Shown piece after piece: positions 38,914 through 48,638 of a stretch of DNA of 64,000 nucleotides. The position numbers and the translations under genes were made by a program. The notes below the pieces were generated by a model, which worked only from the letters and a program-made list of their open reading frames with translations, did not search any database and was not told where the DNA came from. The stretch is from Robiginitomaculum sp. (lineage in GTDB: Bacteria; Pseudomonadota; Alphaproteobacteria; Caulobacterales; Maricaulaceae): the NCBI GenBank assembly GCA_002733805.1, contig NVXG01000004.1, positions 41,153 to 105,152 on the forward strand. The letters run 5' to 3'. The stretch's first letter is position 1, and the number at the start of each line of letters is the position of its first letter.

Positions 38914-39689
38914 GAGTCGACCAAAGAGGCATTGAGCAATTGTTGCAGGAGGTCAATGTTGGCTCCATGGACCAGTGTTCCGTCGGCAATAAAGGCCGGT
39001 GTGCCATCAATGGAAAGCACCGAGGCTAAACGCATGGTATCATTTAAGTGTGCTTCAAAATCAGTTTTTCCAGAACTCATATCATCACGCATTTTTTTGA
39101 TGTCGACCCCGGAATTGGTGGCAATTTCATTAATACGCTGGCTGTCAAAACCGCCCTTGGCGTCCATCATTGCAAAATGAAAGTTATGAAATACTTCTGG
39201 CCCTTGCTTCCAGACGGCCATCGCTGCAAGGCTGGATTCGCGCGAACCTTTGGCCCGGCCTTCGAGGACTGGAAAATCCTTGAAGATAATTTTGATGTGT
39301 TCTGGGTGTTGTTCGAGCTGGGTCTTGGTCCATTCGGCTGCGATTTTACAATACCCACAATTGTAATCGAAAAATTCAACAATGGTGAACTTGGCTGCAT
39401 CATTGCCCAATACCGCATCACGGGCGTCCCTATAGAGATCGGGTTGAGATTCGATGAGTGCCGCTTGCGTTTGTTCAGCCTGCTGCTGTTCACGGCCATT
39501 TTGCAAGGCGGCAAAAACGTCATCGAGCATAAACGGGTCATTGAGCAATGCCTGTTTGACATAGGCGTTGGCTGCTTCCTGGTCTTTTTCGGCCGGTGCT
39601 GATTTAAGGACCAGCAAGCTGGCACCAACCGAGACAATCGCTGCAACCAAGGCGGAAACAAGAATTGTTGGGAGGGAAATCTGGTTCAT
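38910..39689 (-). CDS. DsbA-like thioredoxin-fold oxidoreductase (259 aa)
   Basis: A periplasmic disulfide enzyme with an N-terminal signal-anchor helix (about 7-28), a helical dimerisation-like region (about 40-90), and the redox motif CGYC (111-114) in VEFFDYNCGYCK. The cis-Pro loop is SIDGTPAFI. The layout resembles alphaproteobacterial DsbA/ScsC/Com1-type proteins. The ATG at 39689 is preferred over an in-frame GTG at 39722. It is in an operon with the YceI lipoprotein and downstream of the BepA-like protease. Confidence 0.92.
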   Translation of the reverse strand: MNQISLPTILVSALVAAIVSVGASLLVLKSAPAEKDQEAANAYVKQALLNDPFMLDDVFAALQNGREQQQAEQTQAALIESQPDLYRDARDAVLGNDAAKFTIVEFFDYNCGYCKIAAEWTKTQLEQHPEHIKIIFKDFPVLEGRAKGSRESSLAAMAVWKQGPEVFHNFHFAMMDAKGGFDSQRINEIATNSGVDIKKMRDDMSSGKTDFEAHLNDTMRLASVLSIDGTPAFIADGTLVHGANIDLLQQLLNASLVDS

Positions 39690-39816
39690 TAAATTGTCTC
39701 TGCTCTTCAAAAGAATCACCAATGCGGATTGTGCTTGTACAAGTTAGGTCAGAATACCTTGCTAAAACAATTCATAAGACCAAAACATTTTGTGAACTGG
39801 CGGCGGAAATATCTTG

Positions 39817-41175
39817 TCAGTGTTTTCTGGCCGCTTCCATATAACGTCTGATTTGCGGGTCGGCGGCAATGACTAGCAATATATCATTGGCCCGGCGCCA
39901 TTGCGGCGTATTGGGGGTTAAATCCAGTTTGGCCCGGCTGGCAAAACTTTGTGCCCTGAAAAAATCTTGCATGGCATAGGCCTGTTCAGCCGTGGCCAAT
40001 TTGGCCAGGCCGATATTTCCCATTCGTTCATGCAAAATCGATAATTCATACCAGGCAAAAGAATTTTGTGGTTCTTGCTGGATGACAAAAGACAGAAGCT
40101 CAAAAGCTTTTTTGCGATCTTCCACCGATTTTGTCGCAATCAAAGCTTGGGCCAAATTTAGTCGCAATAAGGCAGAGCCGGGAGCTAGATCAACGGCTCT
40201 TTGGTGGTATTTGATGGCTTGCTTGGCTTTACCTGACTCAAACAATACCTGTCCATAAAGTTCGTTAAAATATGGATTTTCAGGTTGGATTTCGATCAGC
40301 TCTTCTATTTTTTCCAAGGCAATTTTGGTCGAAGCTGATTGGTAATGTGCAATGGCCCGGGCATATTTGGCAGGTAGGCTCTGGTCAGTTTCCGGGTATT
40401 GGTTAAACACGCTTTGCGGGGATTCCAAAAAACCGGTAATTTTGGCTTTGACCATGGCAAACCGAAATAAATCCTCTTCGCTGTCTTTGACATCGACAAA
40501 TTCTGAGGCGTTGATCTTATTGGCCAGAGAATCAATCCGCGCCGAAGAAAGCGGGTGGGTTCGAAAATACGGGTAGCGCTTGGCACCGCTCATCACTTCT
40601 TGAAACCGGAACCGCTCATAGAATTTGAGCAGGCCGGTTCCGGATTGCCCGGTGTCTTCTAAAAATATGGCTGCGGCCTGATCGGCGGAGGCTTCCTGAA
40701 TGCGGCTGTGAGCAAAGTAGGTGAGGGTGCCAAATTGCTGGGCGCTGGACAACAGCGCTACTCCGGCTTGCGGTTCTCCGGCCATGACGGCCAGAATTCC
40801 CAGCCCCATGGTCAGGATCATTGGGCGGGCAGCTTTTGATATTGCATCGGATTGCCGGGCCAGATGGCCGCCGGAAATATGTCCGGTTTCATGGGCTATC
40901 ACGCCTTTTAACTCATTGGGGGTATCGGCTTGCAGGATAATGCCGGTATGCAAAAATACATTTTGCCCACGTGTTACAAACGCGTTCATCGTCCGGTCGT
41001 TCAAGATATAAAGGTTGACACTGGCCGGGTTGAGATTGGCCGCTTTGAATATCGGATCGGCGTACTCGCGCATCAATCCTTCGATTTCTGCATCCCGGAT
41101 CGAACCTTGGGCCAAAGCAGGCAATCCAAAAGCCAAACTGAGCAACAAAGCGATGCTTATGCCAAAAAGGCGCAT
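39817..41175 (-). CDS. BepA-like M48 periplasmic metalloprotease with TPR (452 aa)
   Basis: An outer-membrane assembly quality-control protease by resemblance. The signal peptide runs to about FGLPALAQ (residue 23). The zinc motif HETGH (H95, E96, H99) sits in GVIAHETGHISGGHLA, the third ligand is in EASADQAA, and TPR helices follow (about 270-440). Perfect AAGGAG before the ATG at 41175 fixes the start; a longer reading to 41295 is not supported. It precedes the dsbA-like gene, so the group looks like an envelope maintenance cluster. Confidence 0.93.
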   Translation of the reverse strand: MRLFGISIALLLSLAFGLPALAQGSIRDAEIEGLMREYADPIFKAANLNPASVNLYILNDRTMNAFVTRGQNVFLHTGIILQADTPNELKGVIAHETGHISGGHLARQSDAISKAARPMILTMGLGILAVMAGEPQAGVALLSSAQQFGTLTYFAHSRIQEASADQAAAIFLEDTGQSGTGLLKFYERFRFQEVMSGAKRYPYFRTHPLSSARIDSLANKINASEFVDVKDSEEDLFRFAMVKAKITGFLESPQSVFNQYPETDQSLPAKYARAIAHYQSASTKIALEKIEELIEIQPENPYFNELYGQVLFESGKAKQAIKYHQRAVDLAPGSALLRLNLAQALIATKSVEDRKKAFELLSFVIQQEPQNSFAWYELSILHERMGNIGLAKLATAEQAYAMQDFFRAQSFASRAKLDLTPNTPQWRRANDILLVIAADPQIRRYMEAARKH

Positions 41176-41319
41176 GGGCCAATTCTCCTTCACGATCCCC
41201 ACCGCCAACTTTATGTAGAATGTCTCGGGCTTAGAGGCAATAGAGGCTGGCAGAACCGGGTCAATTTGCACCAGCTCTGCCAACGTTCTATCCACAATAT
41301 GCCTTAACAGGCAATTCGT

Positions 41320-44094
41320 CTATTCGCTGTCCCCATCACCAAAAATCCGGCTGCGCCAACTCCGTTTACCTTTTTTGGTTGTGGGCTTTTCTTGTTCCGG
41401 CTCAGATTTTGCCTCTGGCTTTGTTTTTTGTGTGGACGCACGTTTCGCTGCTGGCTTGGTCGCCGTGGTTTTGGCTGCAGCCGATGGTTTCTTGCGGGGC
41501 CGTGTCGTGCGTTTTGCCGCTGGCTTGGCCGCAGGCGCTTTCGCTTCTTTTGTCTCCGCCGTGGCCTTTGCTTTTACGGCAGCCTTAGCTGCTGGTTCAG
41601 CGCTGGTTTTGCTTGCGACACTTGGGCGTTTGCGTACTGAGCGCTTGGTTTTTTTCGGAGCCGCCACTGTTTCTTGCTGAGTTTCAGTATCTGGTTTTGG
41701 CTCAGGCGTCTTGCGCGGTGCACGGGCCGGTTTGGTTGCTTTATCTGCTGCTTTGGCTTCCGTCTTGGTGCCTGGCCGCTTTCTTACGCGGCGCTTCGGC
41801 TTGTCCTGTTCGGACGCAGCCGCTTTGGTTTTTGTTTCTGCAACAGCTGCCTCGGGTTTTTGCTGGGCTTCCGCCGCGTCTGTTTTGGACTCAACACTTT
41901 GCGGCTTGGATCGTCTGGAGCGCCGAACTCGTTTTGGACGGGACGTATTGTCCGTTTGTTCTTCCTCTGCCTTTTGCGGAGCCGGTGCAGCTTCCGCTGT
42001 GGTTTCCGAAGTAGCTGGGGCATCGGCTTTGGCAGCAGATTTGCGACTGCGGCGCACCCTGCGTTTAGGCGACTGCTTGTTGTCTTCGTCTGGCTGATCT
42101 TTTGCTGGTTCTGTTTGTGCAGCAACGGTTTGATCCGCGACCTCTACGGTTTCTGTTTCGGTTTGCGCTGCGGCATCAGGCTTGTTTCTGGAGCGTCCGC
42201 CACGGCGACCCCGGCGGCGGCGTTTTGGAGTATCCTCATTTTTGGCAGAGGCTTCCTCTTCCGTTGTTTCAGTAGTTTTTACGGCTGTATTTTCATTTGC
42301 GCTGGATTCAGTAGCCTCATTTTTCGGGGCTTCACTTCTTGGTTTGCGGTTGCGGCGACGTTTGCGTCCTGAACCTTCTTTTGCAGAACCTTCTAATGAT
42401 TTTGTGTCCTTGGATTTTCCATCGGATGTTTGCTGCTCCAGCACTTCTATTTCGTGCATGGGCGGATGCATGCTGGTGTCGGTTTCAACAATCACCCGCA
42501 TGTGGGAATTGATTTCAATTTCAGCAAGTTGACTGCGTTTCTCATTCAAAATGTACAGGGCAACACTGGACGGTGCGGTCAATTTAACCAGCTTGGCCCG
42601 TTTGCGCATGCCTTCGGATTCCAAGCCTTGCAACGCTTGTAGCGCACTGGACTCAGTGGAGCGCACTACGCCCAAACCGTTACAAGTCGGGCAGGTCTGT
42701 GTTGTGCCTTCAATCACCGAGGCGCGACGTCGTTGCCGCGACATCTCGAACAGGCCAAACATGGAAATGCGACCCGCCTGGACCCGCGCCCGATCCCGTT
42801 TTAGAGAATCTTTCATTCGTTTTTCCACGGCCCGGTTGTTTTTATTTTCCTCCATGTCGATGAAATCGATCACGATCAAACCGGCCAGATCGCGCAGACG
42901 CATTTGGCGGCAGGATTCTTCGGCTGCTTCCAGATTGGTTTTGACCGCTGTGGCTTCGATATTGCGCTCGCGAGTAGCCCGACCGGAGTTTACATCAATA
43001 GCGACCAAGGCTTCGGTTTGGTGAATGACTAGATAGCCACCTGATTTTAACTGGACCTCAGGGGAGTGGATGGTTTCTAGCTGATCTTCGACCTGATAGC
43101 GCAAGAAGATTGGGTATTTTTCCTGATAGTGAATGACCCGTTCCTCATGGGACGGCATCAACATTTTCATGAATTCTTTGGCATCCTCAAAGGCGTTGTC
43201 GCCTTCAACTATGATTGATTCTATATCTTTGTCGTACAAATCCCGAACTGCGCGCCGAACCAACCCGCCTTCTTCATGCACCAAAGAGGGGGCAGAGGAT
43301 TTCAAGGTGGTTTCACGAATGGTGCCCCATAAACGAGATAGATAATCGTAATCCCGTTTAATCTCAGTTTTGTTTCGTTTGGCACCTGCGGTTCGAATGA
43401 TCATGCCCATGCCTTTGGCAATATCGAGTTCGCTGGTAATTTTCTTCAACCGCTTGCGATCAGCAGCATTGGTTATTTTCCGAGAAATACCGCCGCCTTT
43501 TGCGGTGTTGGGCATTAGCACACAATACCGTCCGGCTAGTGACATATAGGTGGTTAAAGCCGCGCCTTTGGTGCCGCGTTCTTCTTTTACCACTTGGATC
43601 AACATGATCTGGCCGTGTTTGATCACTTCCTGGATTTTATAACGTCGGTAGTTATTCCGGCGGCGTTTTTCACGGCGCTTTACCGCTTCTTGAGCGATCT
43701 CGGCTTCTTCTGCCGCGCTGGCATCCTGAGCAACATTCTCGTCGCCTTCGGACTTTTCTTCAGCCTCATCATTGGCTTCGTCTTCGTCAACTTCTTCCGA
43801 TTCGGCTTCGGCCGCTTCGGCTTCGATCAGTTTGATTCGATCCTCTACCGGGATTTGGTAATAGTCCGGGTGGATTTCGTTAAAGGCTAAAAACCCATGG
43901 CGATTGCCGCCATAATCAACAAAAGCAGCCTGTAAAGACGGCTCTACCCGCGTCACTTTGGCGAGGTAGATATTGCCTCTTAATTGTTTTTTGTTTTGGG
44001 ATTCAAAGTCAAATTCTTCAACGCGGTTGCCGTCAACAATGGCGACCCGGGTTTGTTCCGGGTGGGCGGCGTCGATTAACATTCTTCTGGTCAT
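41320..44094 (-). CDS. rne: Ribonuclease E (924 aa)
   Basis: The essential endonuclease of mRNA decay and rRNA processing and the likely scaffold of the degradosome. The S1 domain (about 36-190) is interrupted by an acidic Glu/Asp-rich insert (about 94-140). The catalytic metal ligands D367 (AIDVNSG) and D410 (VIDFIDM) and the zinc-link C468-P-T-C471 have the same spacing as in E. coli. The C-terminal 360 residues are disordered and Lys/Arg/Ala/Pro-rich with at least six basic patches. The ATG at 44094 (MTRRMLIDAAHPEQ) is preferred over one at 44118. It is divergent from amiC across a 383-base gap. Confidence 0.97.
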   Translation of the reverse strand: MTRRMLIDAAHPEQTRVAIVDGNRVEEFDFESQNKKQLRGNIYLAKVTRVEPSLQAAFVDYGGNRHGFLAFNEIHPDYYQIPVEDRIKLIEAEAAEAESEEVDEDEANDEAEEKSEGDENVAQDASAAEEAEIAQEAVKRREKRRRNNYRRYKIQEVIKHGQIMLIQVVKEERGTKGAALTTYMSLAGRYCVLMPNTAKGGGISRKITNAADRKRLKKITSELDIAKGMGMIIRTAGAKRNKTEIKRDYDYLSRLWGTIRETTLKSSAPSLVHEEGGLVRRAVRDLYDKDIESIIVEGDNAFEDAKEFMKMLMPSHEERVIHYQEKYPIFLRYQVEDQLETIHSPEVQLKSGGYLVIHQTEALVAIDVNSGRATRERNIEATAVKTNLEAAEESCRQMRLRDLAGLIVIDFIDMEENKNNRAVEKRMKDSLKRDRARVQAGRISMFGLFEMSRQRRRASVIEGTTQTCPTCNGLGVVRSTESSALQALQGLESEGMRKRAKLVKLTAPSSVALYILNEKRSQLAEIEINSHMRVIVETDTSMHPPMHEIEVLEQQTSDGKSKDTKSLEGSAKEGSGRKRRRNRKPRSEAPKNEATESSANENTAVKTTETTEEEASAKNEDTPKRRRRGRRGGRSRNKPDAAAQTETETVEVADQTVAAQTEPAKDQPDEDNKQSPKRRVRRSRKSAAKADAPATSETTAEAAPAPQKAEEEQTDNTSRPKRVRRSRRSKPQSVESKTDAAEAQQKPEAAVAETKTKAAASEQDKPKRRVRKRPGTKTEAKAADKATKPARAPRKTPEPKPDTETQQETVAAPKKTKRSVRKRPSVASKTSAEPAAKAAVKAKATAETKEAKAPAAKPAAKRTTRPRKKPSAAAKTTATKPAAKRASTQKTKPEAKSEPEQEKPTTKKGKRSWRSRIFGDGDSE

Positions 44095-44477
44095 ATTTTC
44101 TCTCTTTGCCTCTTGCAAAAACCGCTATGCGGTTGATCAAAAGGTCAATTTTCTGGGTTTTGCCATATGTCGCGTTCGCCCAATCCGGCGCGCAATGGTG
44201 CGCGTCCCCTGATTGTTCATTTTGAATTGCGAGTGACAAAAACATTTATAGGATTATTCCAATAGGTGGCCACAAAAGTGACCGATAAATTCGGTGACCA
44301 AATCAATCTGCATTCAATGTAGGCAGATATAAGGCCGGGTGATCGGAATTTTTCTCATATGCCAATTAGTAAATATAAGGGGCAGAAGTTCTGCTCGTCC
44401 TTGATTTTGGCAAATCAGGGTTCCGATGCGGCGAGAACATGCACTAACAACAGGCAATTGAAAAGGCCCAATTATCA
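44095..44477. other. 383-base divergent region between rne and amiC
   Basis: This probably holds both promoters and a long rne leader. In enterobacteria the rne leader is an autoregulatory target of RNase E. I see no gene here. The only striking element is a palindrome, GCAGAA-G-TTCTGC, at 44382-44394. No riboswitch or tRNA is recognised. Confidence 0.4.
44382..44394. promoter_or_regulatory. 13-bp palindrome, possible operator
   Basis: GCAGAA and TTCTGC are perfect 6-bp arms around one G, about 84 bases before the first possible amiC start. It could be a dimeric repressor site; the regulator is unknown. Confidence 0.25.
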
Positions 44478-45869
44478 ATGTCAGCGCAATCAACCAATCG
44501 TCAACATGCTTCGACTAGACTTCGGTCAGAATTTTTAGCAAGTTCGGTCCATATGCGGGGCGGGCATAGTTCAGGTTTGATAATCGTGGCAAATTGGTTT
44601 TGCAATTTTTTCAAGATGGCCTTGGGGTTGGTGGTCAGCATCATCGTCTGTGCGGGTGGCGTGGCATACGCCGATGCCGGGCAAGTTGGGGCTATTCGGT
44701 TCTCCGGAAATGCGGATCAAACCCGGATTGTCATCGAGTTTAATACACGCCAAGAATACCAATGGTTCACCTTGGCCAGTCAGGGCAACCGACTGGTACT
44801 GGATTTTCCAACCTTGCAATGGGATTTGGATAAGACCGGTGCGGTAGATCAAGGCGAAGGAAGCGGTGATGGGGTTATCACCAAATACCGGTTTGCCAAA
44901 AATTCGCCGATCACTTCGCGGCTGGTTTTTGAATTGGCCGAGCCGGTTAAAATCGTCCGGGAATTTTTCCTAGCCCCGACCGAGGATACTCTGGCCCACC
45001 GGCTGGTGTTTGATTTGCAAAAAACTGACCTCATCTCGTTTATTGCCGGAACCGGATTTGATCAGCCATTTGCCCCCTCAACGGTAAGTTTACCGGCTGA
45101 AACCGTGGCGCCGCCAGTTGTGGACATAGATGTGCCGCATGTACTGGCTCCGTCCTTGAAACCCGGCAACACCAATACAAAACGGATTGTAGTGATTGAT
45201 GCCGGTCATGGTGGTAAAGACCCCGGCGCCATCGGAAAGCACAAAAAAACCTATGAGAAAAACGTAAATCTGAGGGCGGCGCTGGCGCTGAAGAAACGGT
45301 TGACCAAAAGCGGCAAATATCAGGTACGTCTGACCCGCGCCACGGACCGCTTTATCGAGTTGGAAGACCGGGTCGGTGTGGCCCGACGGGTCGAAGCTGA
45401 CCTGTTTATTTCGCTGCACGCTGATTCAGCGGCCAATTCCAAAGCCCGAGGCGCTTCTGTCTATACCTTGGCCGAGCGGGCCAGCGGGCGATCCCGGCGG
45501 GAAATTCTAAAGGGAAGCAATTGGTTGATTGATGTGGATCTGGAGGCTTCGCGCCCCGAGGTAAATGATATTTTGATTGATCTGTCACAACGCCAGACCA
45601 AGAATCAGTCTGCGGTTTTTGCTGAAATTTTGTTACCAAAATTGGCCCGGGTTGGACCTTTGGTCGGCAACTCACATCGCGATGGCAATTTGTTTGTGCT
45701 GTTGGCGCCTGATGTGCCGGCTGTGTTGGTCGAAATGGGGTTTTTGTCCAACAAGCGCGACGAAGCAAATTTGAATTCAAAGCGTTATATTAATCGCCTG
45801 ACCAATTCCATTGGCGATGCGGTTGATGCGTATTTTCATCAAACTGAACGATTGCAGGCTTCGAACTGA
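44478..45869 (+). CDS. amiC: N-acetylmuramoyl-L-alanine amidase, AmiC type (463 aa)
   Basis: A periplasmic amidase that splits septal peptidoglycan for daughter-cell separation. A signal region ends at about GGVAYADA. An AMIN domain (about 68-180, AIRFSGNADQTRIVIEF) localises it. The Amidase_3 domain (from about 235) has VVIDAGHGGKDPGAIG and FISLHADSA with zinc-binding His/Glu. The start is uncertain: the reading frame opens at 44478, but the signal peptide fits better from GTG 44586 or ATG 44616. It is followed by mrcA and prfB in the usual alphaproteobacterial order. Confidence 0.93.
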   Translation: MSAQSTNRQHASTRLRSEFLASSVHMRGGHSSGLIIVANWFCNFFKMALGLVVSIIVCAGGVAYADAGQVGAIRFSGNADQTRIVIEFNTRQEYQWFTLASQGNRLVLDFPTLQWDLDKTGAVDQGEGSGDGVITKYRFAKNSPITSRLVFELAEPVKIVREFFLAPTEDTLAHRLVFDLQKTDLISFIAGTGFDQPFAPSTVSLPAETVAPPVVDIDVPHVLAPSLKPGNTNTKRIVVIDAGHGGKDPGAIGKHKKTYEKNVNLRAALALKKRLTKSGKYQVRLTRATDRFIELEDRVGVARRVEADLFISLHADSAANSKARGASVYTLAERASGRSRREILKGSNWLIDVDLEASRPEVNDILIDLSQRQTKNQSAVFAEILLPKLARVGPLVGNSHRDGNLFVLLAPDVPAVLVEMGFLSNKRDEANLNSKRYINRLTNSIGDAVDAYFHQTERLQASN

Positions 45870-45999
45870 TCGGTTTTTATGAAATTTGGTCGCGAAATAC
45901 TGTTATAGCTGTCATAATCTTGCCTGATATGTCTGGTGATTCCTCTTTGAATTACCGTTGGGCCTGATTTTAAGGGCTGGAAACTGGAGATCGTTTGGC

Positions 46000-48582
46000 G
46001 TGCGAACATACCTGAAATGGGCGGGTCGATTATTCCTTGCCGGGTTGGCTATGGCTGTGGTCGGTGTATTGGCCATCGGGATTTTCCTGATCCGGCTGTC
46101 GAGTGATCTGCCTGATTTAGAAGCCTTGGCCGTGTATGAACCGCCGGTCATGAGCCGGGTGCATGCTGGCGATGGCAAGGTGATTGCCGAATACGCGCGC
46201 CAACACCGGATATTTGTGCCCATCGCGGCCATTCCAAAATCGGTGATCAATGCTTTTGTTTCTGCCGAGGACAAAACCTATTACGAACACCACGGCGTCG
46301 ATTGGAAGGGTGTTTTGCGAGCCACACGCAATAACGTGATCAACAAAATACTGGGCAGAAGGATGGAAGGGGCTTCGACCCTGACCCAACAGGTAGCCGA
46401 AAACTTCTTGGTCGATACCGAACAAAGCTATACCAAAAAAATCCGCAAAATGATTATCGCGACCCGGATCGAAAAGGTATTCAACAAAGACCAGATTTTG
46501 GAATTGTATTTGAACGAGATTTATCTGGGCAATCGGGCCTATGGGGTGGCGGCTGCATCCTTGAATTACTTTGGCAAATCACTGGATGATCTGGCAGTTT
46601 CTGAAATGGCCTTTTTAGCTGCATTGCCCAAAGGTCCGGCCAATTACCACCCGATCCGAAAAAAAGCGCGCGCAATAGCGCGGCGCAATTATGTGCTGCA
46701 ACGAATGGCGGCCAATGGATATATTACGGAAGAAGTTTCCATAGCGGCGCAGGAGGATGACCTAGTCTCGATTGAGCGGTTAACCGGCGACAAGTTTGAG
46801 GCTGCGGCCTATTTTGTCGAAGCCATCCGCCGCGAGGTCTTTTCCTTGTATGGCGAAGATCAATTGTATGATGGCGGCCTGTCCATTCGTACCACGCTGG
46901 ACACCACTATGCAGCAGACAGCCCGCACTGCATTGCGAGATAGCCTAGAAGAATACGATCGCCGGCATGGTTGGCGCGGCCCCTTGCAAAAGATTGATTT
47001 AGTGGCGGTTGATGGGGACCCACTGGACGAATTGGTCAAGCCACGCGGCACTGATGCTGATTGGGTTCTGGCAGTGGTGACCACCATTTCGGCCAAGACG
47101 ACCCGCATTTTGATGCAAAACAATCAGATCGGCGAAATTGAACTTTCTGAGGTGAAATGGGCCCGCAAACAATTGCCACAGGCTTTGTTGGGACCCACCA
47201 TAAAAAACATGCACCAGGTTTTTTCGTTGGGTGATGTTGTCATGGTCAAACGGTTGGAGTCGGAGGATGACAAAAGCCTGTATGGGCTGCGTCAAATTCC
47301 AGAAGTCAACGGGGCGATCATGGCGATGGACCCGCACACAGGGCGGGTATTGGCCATGGTTGGTGGATATAGCCATAAACGAAGCGAATTTAACCGGGCC
47401 ATCCAAGCGCGCCGACAAGTGGGCTCATCCTTCAAACCCTTTGTCTATGCTTCTGCGTTGGAGTTGGATTATACACCGGTCAGCCTGATTTTGGATGCTC
47501 CGTTTATCGCAGATGGTGGCGCGGATACTCGGTTTTACAAGCCGCAAAATTATGAATCTGGCGCCTTTTACGGCCTCTCCACCCTGCGGTTGGGAGTTGA
47601 GAAGTCCCGAAATGTAATGACCGTCCGTCTCGCCCAAGAAATGGGCATGGCACCGATTGTCGACATTGGCATACGGATGGGGATTTATGATGAATTGCTA
47701 CCCGTATTGGCCATGTCATTGGGCGCTGGCGAAACCACGTTATGGCGGTTGATGGGAGCCTATGCGGCGTTGGTAAATGGTGGTCGTCTGGTAACCCCGA
47801 CCATTTTAGACCGGGTGCAGGACCGAAATGGCAAAACCATATTGAAACATGATACGCGTGATTGTCCGGGATGCCGGGTTGAGGTCGCTCCGACATCTGG
47901 CCGACTGGTGGAACCCAAATTACCCGATGCCCGTCCACAAGTCATAGACTCGACCACCGCCTATCAAATGGTGTCGATCCTTGAAGGTGCCGTACAACGC
48001 GGTACCGGCATTCGGTTGCGCTCACTGGGCAAGACATTGGGCGGTAAAACCGGCACCACCAATGACATGAAAGACGGCTGGTTTCTTGGGTTCTCTCCCG
48101 ATTTGGTGGTCGGTGTTTATGTGGGGTTTGATACCCCCTCGACCATGGGTAAAGGCGAGGCGGGCAGCCGGGTGGCTTTGCCGGTCTTCAAACGGTTTAT
48201 GGAAAAAGCTCTGGAAAATGTTCCCAATGCGCCGTTTCGTATTCCCGATGGGGTCTCTCTGGTTTGGGTCGATGCCAAAACTGGCGAGATTGCCCGGCCC
48301 GATCAGCCTGGTGCCATTATGGAAGCGTTTCGTCCCGGAACTGAGCCTTCAACTTCCAATCAAGGAGTGCGCCTGAGCATTGCCGGGGCTGGCATCAGTT
48401 TCGGCGGTGGGTTGCCTACTCAAACTCCTGGTGCTGGAACAGAAAATGGTGTGCAAATCGCCAATGTAGAAGGCAAAGTTGGTGTCGATGGCCAACCTAT
48501 AGAGCCAGGGGCGGAGCCATCACCTGACGATTTGGAAGATGCACCTCTTGATGATGAAGAACTGCTGGATGGCGTTTATTGA
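46000..48582 (+). CDS. mrcA: Penicillin-binding protein 1A (860 aa)
   Basis: The main bifunctional class A PBP. A single N-terminal membrane helix (about 8-32), a glycosyltransferase domain with AFVSAEDKTYYEHHGVDW and GASTLTQQVAENFL, and an OB-like insert lead into a transpeptidase domain. That domain has SxxK in VGSSFKPF, SRN in EKSRNVMTV, and KTG in GGKTGTTNDMKDGW. The tail is acidic, Pro/Gly-rich. The GTG at 46000 with GGAG 10 bases upstream is preferred over TTG 45958, which has no ribosome site. It lies between amiC and prfB, as in Caulobacter-type genomes. Confidence 0.95.
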   Translation: MRTYLKWAGRLFLAGLAMAVVGVLAIGIFLIRLSSDLPDLEALAVYEPPVMSRVHAGDGKVIAEYARQHRIFVPIAAIPKSVINAFVSAEDKTYYEHHGVDWKGVLRATRNNVINKILGRRMEGASTLTQQVAENFLVDTEQSYTKKIRKMIIATRIEKVFNKDQILELYLNEIYLGNRAYGVAAASLNYFGKSLDDLAVSEMAFLAALPKGPANYHPIRKKARAIARRNYVLQRMAANGYITEEVSIAAQEDDLVSIERLTGDKFEAAAYFVEAIRREVFSLYGEDQLYDGGLSIRTTLDTTMQQTARTALRDSLEEYDRRHGWRGPLQKIDLVAVDGDPLDELVKPRGTDADWVLAVVTTISAKTTRILMQNNQIGEIELSEVKWARKQLPQALLGPTIKNMHQVFSLGDVVMVKRLESEDDKSLYGLRQIPEVNGAIMAMDPHTGRVLAMVGGYSHKRSEFNRAIQARRQVGSSFKPFVYASALELDYTPVSLILDAPFIADGGADTRFYKPQNYESGAFYGLSTLRLGVEKSRNVMTVRLAQEMGMAPIVDIGIRMGIYDELLPVLAMSLGAGETTLWRLMGAYAALVNGGRLVTPTILDRVQDRNGKTILKHDTRDCPGCRVEVAPTSGRLVEPKLPDARPQVIDSTTAYQMVSILEGAVQRGTGIRLRSLGKTLGGKTGTTNDMKDGWFLGFSPDLVVGVYVGFDTPSTMGKGEAGSRVALPVFKRFMEKALENVPNAPFRIPDGVSLVWVDAKTGEIARPDQPGAIMEAFRPGTEPSTSNQGVRLSIAGAGISFGGGLPTQTPGAGTENGVQIANVEGKVGVDGQPIEPGAEPSPDDLEDAPLDDEELLDGVY

Positions 48583-48638
48583 TTGCAGGAAAAACGCACC
48601 TGTGTCATACGAAAACTGCAATTCCAAAGGGACGTTTC

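Noticed and set aside
41674..42372. 232-codon open frame antisense to the RNase E tail
   Set aside because: Cys/Phe/Arg-rich low-complexity mirror of the Lys/Ala/Pro repeats of rne; not a plausible protein.
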